A stretch of 64,000 bases of DNA from Portulaca oleracea. Taxonomy: Eukaryota > Streptophyta > Magnoliopsida > Caryophyllales > Portulacaceae. The position numbers and the translations under genes are program-made. Location of the stretch: the NCBI GenBank assembly GCA_029582165.1, contig CM055877.1, forward strand, positions 29,719,241 to 29,783,240. The letters run 5' to 3'. Below the pieces are notes generated by a model. That model made no database searches. It was not told the DNA's origin and saw only the letters and a list, made by a program, of their open reading frames with translations. How positions within the stretch are numbered: position 1 is the stretch's first letter; each line of letters begins with the position of its first letter. This document shows, piece by piece, positions 1 through 11,279 of this stretch.

Positions 1-1441
1 AGTATCTTTGGAATATATTTTCAGTGCTTGCCTTCAATAAGGCAGCACCCCTTCTGTCAAAAAACAAGCCCTCATCTAAAATCACTTGTCGTGGGCATAT
101 GTTTATTAACTAGTTACCTGAGTTACCATTCGCACTTCTTGTCTCTTTTTCTCCTACTTTCTCTCTTGTAATTCCTCTCCTTCTTGATTCTCCCCCCACC
201 CTCCGCGCTCCACTGCTAAAGTTGGAAGCACGGCTATGTAACATGGTTTTTCAGGGGCCAGTAAGCTAATCTAATTGGATTGCGATCCTCAGCATTTTGG
301 GTCACAATCATGTTCTGTTTTTGGACATGCAAACTTGGTGGATCCATTGGTCGACGCACGAACTGGGTACCTATGGTGCAGTTTTAGTTCTGCTTGTCCT
401 CACAAGCATGTAGGTTTTGCGGATTAACTTGAATCCGTAGTTACCTAAATAGGTTACCCCTCTAGGATCCGCATTCCAGGGTCATCGATCCCAATCGAAA
501 ATCGATAGCGCCCTAGATCAGTGGGGATTGCCATCCGTATTGCTGAAAATGACCGACCCCCATGGATGGCTGAAAAAGAAGATTGGTGGTGCCTGTTGTA
601 GAGAACCAACATGGATGACTGGAGAAGAGGATGCAGAAGCGTGTTTCTTTGTGTGTGCGAGAGAGAGTTTTGTTAGTTTCAGAGATTTAGGCAGAGGAGT
701 GCTGAGATGCTGGCTTGGTTGCCCAGTTTCCTAGATTTTCTATATGAAGAGTTGTAACTTTATTCAATTACTACTGTTTTCTACAGCCAGCTTCCAATTT
801 ATGTTATGAATTTAATATTATATTATTTAAATAAGCTTTTAATAGAATTCAAGTTAATTAGGAGGGGTTAGGGTAGGATTAGGTTGAGGGCCTTGAGGTC
901 TAAGTTATGAACCATGATTAACTTTCCCTTTAATATAATAATTTGTTTATTTATGATCATATGAAGAAATCTTTTATATCGATCCAAAAATATTTAACGG
1001 AAAATTACGATCGCAGCTATCGTTTCTATTGAGCCTACCCCCATCGATCCAGGTGTTTAGAATTTGCGATTTCGATCCTGAATTTTATCAGACTGATGCC
1101 GTTCCCCGACCCTGGCAACTGCATCATTGTACCGCACTCAAGTCGGGAATTAAGGAATAATGGCCTTCTTTTAGCTTTTCTGGAAGATTTTTCCTTTTTA
1201 GGGATTGGGTTGGGGGGGGGGGGGGGGGGAGGTTTCTTCTACTGTTATCCATGCTACATGAGAATTGAGGCCCCCAATCAATTTCTCTCGCTGCCGTCTA
1301 CATCTATCAAAGTGCTTTTGATTCTGACTTCGTTAATGGTGTTGATTGCTGTCATATGTATGGCAAGACACCGTTTTTTCACTTTCAAAGATTGTTCTGT
1401 ATTTGTTTCAGCAGTTTGCTAAATTACTCTTGCATTGACAG
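1..1441 (+). other. Intron or upstream part of the ASHH2-like gene
   Basis: This stretch ends in the acceptor TTGCATTGACAG at 1430-1441, just before the first exon I can recognise, so at least its right part is intron. I searched it for the preceding ASHH2 coding sequence and found none. It contains a G homopolymer of about 18 bases near 1212-1229. A short open stretch at about 509-600 looks protein-like but matches nothing I know. The preceding exon is either outside the window or too short or diverged to see. Confidence 0.6.
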
Positions 1442-4400
1442 GATGCCTCAAAGGGTTATTTGAAACTGCTTCTGCTCACTGCAGCTTCTGGTGATAGTGG
1501 TAACAGTGGAGCAATCGAGAGGTTAGTCCATTATTGCAATAAATCCAGCTGTAGAAAAAAAGTATCAGTTTCTGTTTTGTTATGCTTGGAAATTATTCCC
1601 ATTTTTAGACCTTTGAAATTATTTGAAATTTGAAAACGATGCATAGTCAACATCAGGCGATCAGTTTAGGTGGTAAAATCTGATTTTGGACAAATGCTCT
1701 GCATCAGCTTTCTGCATTAACAATGATCAGATTGAAGTATCATTTACATTAGGTGAATTGGATACACATGGATACGTACATATGTGATAAGTGCACGTGT
1801 GTGTGTTTTTATGTATGCGCGTGAATGCATGGATATACCTATAGATGGAGATACGTATATGGATGTGCGTATGTCCTTACATGCATGCATACATATGTAT
1901 GTAAACATTTATGTGCCTATGTGTGTTTGCACTTTTATATATGGTTACTTATGTATTGGCTCTCACTCTCTGGCTTCCCTTTGCAGTAATAGAGATCTCT
2001 CAATGATACTGGATGCAATGTTGAAGACAAAATCACGTGGGGTTCTCCTTGATATAATTAACAAAAATGGTAATTACATCTTGGACTTCATTATAAGTTT
2101 TCTTGCATCGTTCCTTGCTGTCAGCATAAAAATTGTTCTTTTAATGTGTTTTACTCAGGTCTGCAAATGCTGCATAATATGATGAAGTTGTATAGGAGGG
2201 ACTTCAAGAAGATTCCCATTTTGAGGAAGCTTCTTAAGGTAGGCAAATGCCTTTCAATTTATGGATGGCTGTTTTGCGTTCAATTACCGCACCAAAAGTT
2301 TGAACTGTTTTAACTTATTATTGTTAACTAGGTAGTACGACATTAGTCATAATAATTGACAAGATTGGTAACCATGGTATAATTGGTATTCCTGATGTAA
2401 ATGTTGTGCGTACAGGGCTTGTTTACTATAGCTAACAGAATTTCGAATACTGTCAGATTAGGAAATCTTCGTAGAAGCAAGTGATTCTAGTCCTGCTTCT
2501 TTGTGTACCATGATGAGATTGATTAGCTTTCAAGGTGGTGTCCTATTTTATATGTTTACTTATTTAAGTAGAGGTATGCTGGTAGAGGGATGAGACTCAA
2601 GAAGTGTCCCATGCCTTAGTAACTCCTCTCAATCTATTTGCAAAAGAACTGTGTGGTTAGCCACTTTATGTCGGTAAAGTGGATATCTCTGGGAAGCGGG
2701 TTCAATGTCCAAGTTGAGGAGTTGAGGGAAACTGATGACATTCTCCCAATCCTTGCGGGTGATGCCGTCATTGTCAGAAGGGAGCCTGTTTAGCAGTACA
2801 TCAGGGTGCAGATTAATTTGGTCACACTAGTGGGCATAAAATTTGTCACTTTGGTGGAAGCCTCAGCCACCAAGAATGTATTCTAGGGAGAAGGTTATAA
2901 GGGGGAATTGTGAGACTTGACATTTAGGTAGTGATTATGATGTCACATGCATGGGTCAGGGTGAGCTTCATTTATGACGATTACTTGTTTAATCTTTAGT
3001 ATGACTCAATTGAAGAAGGCTGACGTATTTAGATTCTGTGTACAATATCATGCATGACAGAGTAAGAGCTTGTGGGTAGGATGATCTTTTTAATGGCCCC
3101 TTTATGCAAGTGTGGTGTTGTCCTAGTGTATATTAATATGATGTTTGTACTCGATCCATCTGGTCTTGTGGGTAGTGAGCTCTTTTCTCTGTGATCTAGG
3201 CAGTTCTTTGCTAGGTGAATAGAAACAATTTCTGGAGCTTCCTTTCTTTCTAGTGATCTTATTAAATGGGTAGGGAGTAGGGACTAGGGCTAGGGGATTA
3301 CCATAATAGAATTCCAGGTTTCTAATTAGTGCCTGTGCAGCTTGCAAATCCCCTCTGCTTGTTTCAGTGTAGGTTCCGATATTAATAAGAATTTGTTGGT
3401 GTTCTTTACCTTGAAAATGTGGCGCCAAGTGCTACACAATCCCAGGCATCGTAGTTCACATGTGCGGTTCTTTTGTTGTTTATTTATTTTATTTTAGTAT
3501 CTTTGTTAAAAATCATTGGTGCTTGTGGCAATAGGAAGTGTATGGCCACATTGAACATGTAATGAATAAGATGTCATTTACTAGCCCAATTTTCTTTTAT
3601 CCTCGGAACTTCTATTTTCATATTTCACATTTATCAGTTACGTTCTGAATTTGTACTAAAGCGCGTCACCTAAAGTGGGTAGAACATCTTGCCACCATGC
3701 AGGTCCTGGAATTTTTAGCTGAGAAGGAGATATTAACTGTGGAACGCATTAATGAGGACCCACTACGTCCTGGAGTGGAGAGGTAAGGATGTTTTAATTC
3801 TATATTTTCATATCCTGTGTGGCATTCCGTTACAGTTTTATTTTTTCATTTTTTTTATGGCTCTGGTTTCTCTTCAATTTGCCATAATAACATAATGATA
3901 GTTTTTGGTAACTTTCCTGATCCTGGGTTTGGTTGTATGAAGTTTTCTATTCCACCTGATCGATGGAGACCTTGCTCCTTCCAATTGTTGATATGAGAAG
4001 TCCACAATACTCTGAAATAATAATTGCAGTTCAGAATTTTAGCGCCCTTCAAATTATTTCTAGGTTTTACTAGCGTGTGTATCTTGCCATTATTTTGTTT
4101 GAAGTTAGGAGAAATAACCTCTAATCTAGCAGTTTCCGTTATTTAAGCATTTCTTACTTATGAGTTAGACTGTGGCAGCTGGTTCTAGTTGTGCTCGTCC
4201 AACTTGAAGGTTTCTGTGAATTGGATATGTTCTCACGTCATCTGCGACAAAATTTGCTTTGATTAATTTTTAGCGAGTGAGGACTTACGCTAATTGCTGG
4301 AAGTACGTTGCGAATTTGGAATTTGGATTAACTGCACTCTTTACCCGTTTTATATTTTAGTGTTTTATCTGGGTGGCATCTTCAAATATTCTAAATAAGG

Positions 4401-6075
4401 TCAATTGACAGTATTTTAGTAAAATTTTGGTTCTGTTTTACGTAGGATTATTCTAGGCAGATCTGTATTGACAACTTTACTATATTTGTTTCTTCTTGTA
4501 AATGTGACAAGCAGTGTTTTCATCAGTGGCTGGAACCCTTTATGTTAGTTTGTTAGTTGTCACTGCTTGTGATGCCTTGAACCTTTTTACCATATATGTT
4601 AAATATGTAACTCGGATGAGGGAGTGCCTATTACATTCTGCTGCATATTTTGTTGCCTGTAATTTCATTTGTGCCTATCCACCATAATTTCGTTTTGACT
4701 GATGTGTGATTTCAACTGTCTTGCAGTTTTAGGGAATCTATATTGTGTTTGACAGAACATGAGGATAAAAAGGTATTAATACTTTTTTTTTGTCATTAAT
4801 TGGATATAATTTTATTCTGGACTTTGCTATCACTGTCGATTTCTGTCTTTGTTTTTTTTTTTCCTTTGTGTGTGTAAAATGTTGTCTTCACGATGCCACT
4901 GTGTGAATTTTGTTTCGGAAGATACATTTTCTGAACTAAGTTTCCTGGTTTAACAGGTGCATCAAATTGCTCGAAACTTCCGTGACAGATGGGTTCCTCG
5001 GCCTATTAGGAAATTTAATGGGATAGAGAAACTTGATCGTAAGAGAGAGTTCAGCAGGATATCAGACTCCAACAGATTTTTTGGAGTACATAACCACAGA
5101 CGAGAGCATGTAGTGAGGCCATCAGAAGCAATAGATTGCATAAAAAAGTGTGAAGTGTCGAACAGTCCCATTGACAGCAAAGTCCCGGAAGCTTTGCCCA
5201 CTGTAAATGTTACCCCTGCCCAGAGCATTACAAGTACAATTCCAAGCCAACCACGTAAGCGTAAGAGCAGATGGGATCAAGACAAGCGGCCACGAACTTG
5301 CTCCCAAAAACAAAAGACAAGCCCAATAGCCGGTGAAGGAGTCCCAAGCTGTTCAGGTAGCACCCTGAATTTGGCAGAGGGTAGCCTGGATCCTATGCAG
5401 CAGCAGCAGCAGGGTGATGAGGATGATGATGCTCCTCCTCCCGGGTTCTCTTGTTCGCACATCTCTGAGGAGGATGCTCCTCCTCCTGGGTTTTCTTGTC
5501 TACAAATACAAATGCCTAAGGAGGCTCCTCCTCTGCTAAAATACCCGTCTGCTGTTTCCAAGGGATATCTTCAGGAGAGGTTTAACTCCCATTTGCCCGT
5601 TTCATATGGCATTCCATTTTCAGTGGTGCAGCAGTTGGGGTCTCCCGAATCGGAAACCGTTGACAGCTGGGTTATTGCTCCTGCCATTCCATTCCAACCA
5701 TATCCGCCCCTCCCTCCTTATCCGAGGCGAGATCAGGGCATTCCAAGCACCTCTGGCTCAGGGGTAGTTCCCGCAAATGCACAAAATCCCGGGCCAGCTA
5801 ATCACCAGTACATGGTCCATCAAGACAGGGGGTTTATGAATGCTCCCGGCAAGGGATTCAATCGGCAACACAGGTGGAGTCATAGTAATAGTAATCATAA
5901 TCAGGCTCCAAAATGGAGGCGCCCTTGGTTGAAGAGGAGAAATGGATGGGGTTTCAAGGGGAACAATCCGAGAAACGACACCTTCATGGGAGGAGGAATC
6001 ATGCCTAATGGACACGACGGTCCACATTTAGTTGATGTAAATCATAGTGTAGAGTTTGCACGTAATTCTTGTTAG
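1442..6075 (+). CDS. ASHH2: Histone-lysine N-methyltransferase ASHH2/SDG8-like, C-terminal exons
   Basis: Six exons read in one frame: 1442-1521, 1987-2069, 2159-2238, 3703-3782, 4727-4772 and 4957-6075 (TAG). All introns are GT-AG and the exons give 495 codons. ASHH2/SDG8 deposits H3K36 di- and trimethylation on transcribed genes in the nucleus; its CW, AWS, SET and post-SET domains lie upstream, outside the window. What is visible is a conserved helical block over exons 1-5 and the start of exon 6 (DASKGYLKLLLLTAASGDSG, NRDLSMILDA, LLDIINKNG, VHQIARNFRDRWVPRP). I infer that it resembles a TFIIS-N/LEDGF-type protein-interaction fold. A low-complexity tail follows, with RKRKSRWDQ, a glutamine run, two APPPGFSC repeats and a basic tryptophan-rich end. 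Recognition rests on remembered plant family sequences. The frame is intact, so the gene looks functional. Confidence 0.88.
2239..3702 (+). other. Largest visible intron of the ASHH2-like gene
   Basis: This 1.46-kb intron runs from donor AAG|GTAGGC to acceptor CACCATGCAG. I see no coding exon that fits the reading phase. An open frame on the minus strand (3123-3428) has no recognisable motif and is most simply chance or decayed repeat. Confidence 0.75.
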
Positions 6076-6424
6076 CAGTCAGTTGAAGGAAAAAAAAGAA
6101 AGTCGATTGATTTGATTCTATAGGAATACATTCACTTCACAGGCCTTGTCCAGTGTAAAACATAACTTTGGTTGAGCCACCACATTTCTCGGTGAGAATT
6201 GGTAATTGAATTGAGGCGGGGATCAAATGAGGCTGCTTGCCTGTCTGCCTGCCTTTGATCCCTCATTTGTATAGCCAACCATTCGTATGTGCTGCACTCT
6301 TCTCATTAATTATTGTTTTGATGGGATGATTTATTTGATTATTCGAATCTAAAGGAATATCGTGCTTTAAGATGCTTATTCTTTCCAATACATATTACTT
6401 GCGTTTGGAGCAGGTGCTTTGAGT
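6076..6424 (+). other. 3' UTR and downstream flank of the ASHH2-like gene
   Basis: Follows the TAG at 6073-6075. The sequence is AT-rich with a pyrimidine/purine-mixed start and no coding signal. I see no single clear AATAAA within the first 300 bases, so the poly(A) site is not placed. Confidence 0.5.
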
Positions 6425-7135
6425 ATGTATGATTGAACAATTATGCTATTGAGAGTGAATAATTGCTAGGTATGAGTGAACAATTATGCTAATGAAAGTG
6501 AATAATGACCATATTTGCATGTAATAAATTGCTTGTTCTTACAAGACATGCTTTCATATGCTTGGTGATGTTTGGGCTACATTTGTATCACATATTGTTA
6601 GGAATAATGAAATAGAAAAACAAGGCATTTGGGATGTTATTCAGTTTTGACAGATGAGTACGAGTATCTCAACAAGCAATATGTCAGAGATAAGATAAGT
6701 AGGATCGTCTCACCCTCTACTATCTATTAAAGGAGAATGTAACATGGATGCATTTTAGATAATCATTTATTCATTTTTAAGCTTCCTATTAATCAATCCA
6801 AAATGCTGACATACAAACCAACTGTAGTTGGTAGTTACTACAATGAACGGGAAAACAAAAGCTCAACACAGCACAAAGCGAAGCAAAAACAACATTGTTG
6901 GCCGAGCCAAGAAATAATTATGATGGTTTTTGACTCAAAATAATCCGAAATTAGAGACAAATGATCGAAAATAATTTAAATTGACTTTTTTTATGATAAT
7001 GTGTCAAACTTTTAGCCTATTTACTCTAATTAAACCATAATCGAATTCCAACATTGGAAAGCTCACTTGGTACATTTGAAAAGTTCAAAGATGCAGTAGG
7101 CTAATAACTAATTTTTAGAACTTTTCAAGGATGTT

Positions 7136-8110
7136 GATGACAGGGCCGCAAGCGCACGGTGTACGATGTAACACGTCAAGGTCGATCCCACATGAATTCA
7201 ATTAGCAACGCAATAAACTAGTTCTCTATGTGATTGTTAAGCCAATCGGGTTTTAAGTTTTGGAAAGGTCTAACAACTAATCAGGACTAATAAAGCAGGA
7301 AAATTAATTAAAGATTCAATCAAGGGAGAAAAGCTTCTAGAGAAATGCTAACCTAGCAATGAGTTCGATTATTAAAACCTAGCTTGCACAATCACACATT
7401 CAAGAATGAATCAAGAACGATAACCATAAAAACTCTACTGCTCGATCTTTCGATGCTAATAGAATTAGCTCAATTAACCTAAATTACAACTTTCGTATGT
7501 TTTTCTTTTCTCAAAAAAAAAAAACTTTCGTATGTTTTTCAAGTTAATCAAAGTTGAAGGTCTCAAATATTTTGGTTATCAAAATGGTTCCCTAGTTTGC
7601 TATTCTTTTCTCAAATTTCACAAAACTAGGTAGAAAGGTTGATAATCAGATTATTCTAGTTCACCTTTCAGTACTTCTCAGGTTAATATCAAATCACGAG
7701 TATTCGAGCGCACAAAGAACACACATGAACATGGAAAACACAACCTTCTATTGATTCAAGCAAGAATTCATGTACAAACTAGAAACATTCAATCAAACTA
7801 CATTGTTTCGGGTTGCAAAACCCTAGAATTCAAGAAAACTACTCACTCATTGTCTAAGTAAACATGAAACAAGTTCCAAACATCATAATCGAACCTCAAA
7901 AAAGAAGGAAATCGAAAAGAAAGACAAACTACAAAGAATACAACCGTCGAGTCTTTCGATCCCGGGATGGAACCTTCTTCGCGAGCGTCGATGATTTCTT
8001 CTCGAATCTTGATCTTGGCTTCTCTTGAGATGATTTAATCTTGAATCTTGATGGAGAATTGACGAGTAGAAGGGATTTTTGCTCTCTTTTCTCTCTCGCA
8101 AAACATTGAG
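7136..8110 (-). mobile_element. LTR-like fragment, possibly Tat/Athila-type
   Basis: The sequence GGCCGCAAGCGCACGGTG followed by GTCGATCCCACA at 7143-7190 is the kind of LTR-end sequence common in large plant Ty3/gypsy elements, here in minus orientation. The following kilobase is the usual AT-rich mixture ending in a CTTCTTCTCG-rich part near 7970-8100. I cannot see matching ends or a target duplication. It interrupts the GAACAATT region and is probably an insertion in it. Confidence 0.4.
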
Positions 8111-8437
8111 CAGCTTGCCCATGAAGATGATACCATATCTACCAAAGGACAAAGGTAATCTTCAATTACATTAGTGAACAATAATATGAAACCATTGAAC
8201 AATTACAATGACAGAATAATTTATGTTATAGTGAACAACTTGGGCATGCTGAGTGACAACTTTACATGAATGAACATTTTTTGCATTCCCTAATACCTAT
8301 AAATGTGTGAATCATTCCTGAAAAATTGATGATTATTTTCAAACCCTAAAAGCATGTATTTTAATGGATGAACAACTTGTGTTTGCTGAGTGAACAATTT
8401 TTAGTGAATCGTCCAAATGGTATGACTTTGGACATTT

Positions 8438-8886
8438 TGTGTGAAATATAGAACCAATAAAGAAGCAATTGCTTCCACAACAAATATGGGAGACAAAAAT
8501 GTTCAGCAACAGGCACCTCCAGATGAAACTGATGTTGCAAAACACGAAAGGTAAATCTATATTGCATCTGAACATCTTTCCCATTAGAAGTGAACAATTT
8601 TCCCATGTGTAGTGAACAATTAACCAAGTAATCTTCAATTAGGTTAGTGAATAGTAATACGAACATCAGTGAACAATTACAATGACAGAATAACTTATGT
8701 TATCCCCAATTACAATATTGAGCAGTTTGTGACCTTTGTGTTGTGAAAACAATTAATAATTCAATTTGTGTGAAATATAGAACCAGTGAAGAAGCGATTG
8801 CTAAGATAAGTGATATGGGAGACAAAATGATTGGCAAGAGACACTTCTAGATGAAACTGTTGGTGGAGCACACGGAAGGTAAATGT
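8438..8886 (+). pseudogene. Two tandem copies of an exon-like segment, decayed
   Basis: The segment GTGAAATATAGAACCA...GGAAGGTAAAT occurs twice, at about 8438-8556 and 8767-8886, within longer repeats that also copy a GTAATCTTCAATTA stretch (8153 and 8628). The first copy reads NKEAIASTTNMGDKN and continues open to an AG|GTAAAT donor-like end. The second copy has a TAG in that frame. It looks like a duplicated exon of a dead transposase or captured gene. I do not recognise the protein. Confidence 0.45.
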
Positions 8887-9189
8887 ATATCGCTTCGTTT
8901 TGTCATTTTCTCATTTTTCTTGGCTCCCTTGATAAGCGAACAATTTTCCTTTGAGCAATGAACAATTTTCTTTGGAGCAGTGAATAATGTTCACATGATA
9001 AGTGAACAACAAGATCAACCTTAATAAAATCATTTATGTGATCTTCATAGCTAATGAAGCTATTTATTGTAATATAAGCAATCATAGAAAGGATTGAGAC
9101 CAATGTTTCAATGTTTCACACATACTTGTTCACTGCCTTCGTTCAATAATATGAACATATGATCACTAATATGGACTAACTCAATGGAA

Positions 9190-9390
9190 ACCTCATATGC
9201 AACATGTTAAAAAGACGGAAGGTCATGCGACAAGATAACAATGAACATGCATCAACCCCACGCTCGAAGGCATATAAATAGAAGTCGCCCAACAAGCAGA
9301 TGAGTTCAAAGGCCATTGCAAGTGACAAGGCTCCCAAGTCGGGTGGGAAGTTGTCAATCCCAACATGTCAGTCATAGTGACAAGCTCATG
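9190..9390 (+). pseudogene. Short coding-like remnant, unrecognised
   Basis: Around 9204-9385 the plus strand reads as a lysine/serine-rich peptide (MLKRRKVMRQDNNEHASTP, then SSKAIASDKAPKSGGKL) broken by a stop. The base composition is higher in GC than its surroundings. In position it would be the C-terminal end of whatever protein the 6.4-10.4 kb element once encoded. Function is not determinable. Confidence 0.35.
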
Positions 9391-10542
9391 GTGTGGGCTA
9401 CTACGCCATAGGATGTCACCGCAGAAGTTGGTGGAAGTCATCATTTTGTTGTATTTTCTTGTGTTAGAAACATAGCATTTAAGCATTTAAATAGATCTAT
9501 GCCATATTAGAATAACCTTTTTTGTCAAAAGATTGTAACCACAAGTGCAAACATAGCACCGCTTTTGGTAATCAATGTGTTACTTGTTTTGATGAAACAA
9601 ACTCAAAATTGGAGCATAACAACATGTTGGTGTATTTTCTTCAGTTATAAAAATATCATTTAAATAGTTCTATGCTAAGTTACAGGTTGTTCACTGAGTT
9701 ACAAGTTGTTGTTCACTAAGTTATAGGTAGTTTTTCACTAAGTTACAGTTGTTGTTCACTGAGTTACAGATTGTTGTTCACTAAGTTACAAGATATTGTT
9801 CACTATGTTACAAGTTGATGTTCACTAAGTTACAAGTTACAAGTCATTGTAGTTCACTAAGTTACAAGTTCTTGTTCACTACTATGCACAAGGATATTCA
9901 ATGGGGATGCATTTGGTTATTAATCGCTGTGGTAATGATCATTGCTCAATGTCATGTCAACTATCGTTCATTGAGATATTCAATGTTGTTCACTAAATCT
10001 TAAATATATGTTCTCTGCTATACATAATCATATTCAATGTTGTTCATCGCATTAGTCACCATTATTCACGATTGTTCATTGATGCTATACAGAATTATAT
10101 TCAATGTCGTTCATTGACATATTCAATGTTGTTCATCGCATTACTCACCATTATTCACAAAAACATATTTTTTACTAATTAATGGATAGTAGTTTGTAGG
10201 TGAATAGACATTGTTCACTGATTAGTGGAAGCTTGTTCACTTACTTCATTACCCACCATGTTATTATTCTTCCAATGAACAATTGTATTATGCTCAGTGA
10301 ACAATCGCGATTGACATTGTTCAGTTAACGATTAAGTAACCGTTTCGATCTGCTGAACAATTGTATTATACTTAGTGAACAATCGCGATTAACATTGTTC
10401 AGTTAACGCATTGACTCAACCCTTAACTGTTGCCTATAACTGCCCATATTGTTGCTGAATTTGTTTAAAAAATGTATATATATGACATGTCAGCCACGTC
10501 AGCCCCTGGAGCACATGTTTCAGGAGCACACAATAATTTGCA

Positions 10543-11026
10543 GAAGTTACATATTACATACAAATTTAAAAATAAAAGGCAAAAAAAACCAAGAAAGAAA
10601 ATATAGATTAGTTACTTTTCTTATAAAAAAAGGGAAATTGGATTCTAATAATACGAACTTTTGGCCATATGAGACTTAATAATACGAACTTTTGATTTGG
10701 AGATTAAAAATACGAACTTTGACTCCCTGTTGCCCCCAGCAGTACGCCACTGCGTGCCTCCACCGCCACGTCAGACCGCCATTAAGTTAAATCTTGTTAG
10801 CAGAGTCAAAGTCAGATTATTAATCACCAAATCAAAAGTCAGACATGTTCTTATATGACCAAAAATTCGTATTATTAGAGTCCAATTTCCCTAAAAAAAA
10901 AAAAAAGAGGAAAGAAAGACAATTCTTCTCAAAAAATTCAATGGGGAAAATATAATTTGAATAATCAACAAAAATAATTTATAAATAATACATAGAACAT
11001 TAGGATAAAATAATTAAAAAATGTGC
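10543..11026 (+). repeat. Direct repeat, left copy (right copy 27386-27602)
   Basis: The left copy starts GAAGTTACATATTACATAC and ends TAATTAAAAAATGTG. Its right-hand partner at 27386-27602 matches closely along about 230 bp once the MITE at 10631-10892 is removed. With the LINE subtracted, the two copies stand about 270 bp apart. They could be an old tandem duplication or the terminal repeats of a very small retroelement (TRIM-like); no TG...CA ends are clear. Confidence 0.7.
10631..10892. mobile_element. Foldback MITE with about 100-bp inverted ends
   Basis: The left end AGGGAAATTGGATTCTAATA matches the inverted right end, which reads TAGAGTCCAATTTCCCT on the plus strand. The inverted similarity continues about 100 bp inward through CTTTTGATTTGG(A/T)GATTAA and CTTTGACTC. 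The element is 262 bp with no coding capacity. The paralogous site near 27475 lacks it. Flanks are A-rich, so the target duplication cannot be read reliably. It could be Mutator-like or Harbinger-like. Confidence 0.8.
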
Positions 11027-11158
11027 TATGTGATGATTTGAACCCCTAACCTACCCATAGACGAGCTCAGGCGAGGTAAATAAAAATTATTGCAACAAAG
11101 CTCAGACAAGGTAAATATAAATTACTCAGATAATTGTGGGTTAATTAATATTTATAAG

Positions 11159-11170
11159 TGCCTAGGATTA
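11159..11170 (+). repeat. Target-site duplication of the LINE, left copy
   Basis: TGCCTAGGATTA here is repeated exactly at 27229-27240, directly after the LINE's A-tail. A 12-bp duplication fits target-primed reverse transcription and fixes the ends of the insertion. Confidence 0.85.
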
Positions 11171-11219
11171 AGGAAGCAATTTGCATACATACTTTTTCAC
11201 ACAAAGGAAAGGACCAAGC

Positions 11220-11279
11220 ATGGGTAGTGAGAGGGGGAGAAGAAGGACCAAGCAAGAGTACTCCATCTTCGTAGGAAAC
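11220..11279 (+). pseudogene. LINE ORF1, N-terminal remnant
   Basis: ATG at 11220 opens MGSERGRRRTKQ, followed by EYSIFVGN. SIFVGN is the first strand (RNP2-like) of an RRM, the usual N-terminal domain of ORF1 in many plant L1 elements. The frame stops at the boundary of the inserted LTR at 11280; the rest of the RRM is not present in the window. Confidence 0.65.

Larger units (their letters stand above)
6425..10450. repeat. Degraded transposon-like region with dispersed GTGAACAATT-type motif
   Basis: From about 6430 to 9010 the plus strand repeatedly shows (A/G)TGAACAATT, for example near 6433, 6476, 8179, 8588, 8614, 8939 and 8966. From about 9680 to 10400 the complementary form TTGTTCACT(A/G)AGTTACAAG dominates, in runs spaced roughly 25-35 bases. 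The motif therefore switches strand between the two halves, as subterminal repeats of TIR transposons do. I could not find convincing terminal inverted repeats or target duplications, so the limits are approximate. Decayed exon-like pieces lie inside (8438-8886, 9190-9390). The core TGAACA also occurs in the elements at 57-64 kb. Confidence 0.6.

Noticed and set aside
509..600. Protein-like stretch (IAIRIAENDRPPWMAEKED) on the plus strand
   Set aside because: Short, closed by stops on both sides, with no splice sites that join it in phase to the ASHH2 exons, and not a sequence I recognise.
1096..1422. 108-codon open frame with a glycine run
   Set aside because: The glycines come from a G homopolymer, and the frame does not join the acceptor at 1441.
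1784..2182. 132-codon open frame over exon 2 of the ASHH2-like gene
   Set aside because: Only the part 1987-2069 is coding; the rest reads through intron with GTATGTATG-type low complexity.
3123..3428. Minus-strand 101-codon frame in an ASHH2 intron
   Set aside because: No recognised motif and no supporting signals; likely chance.
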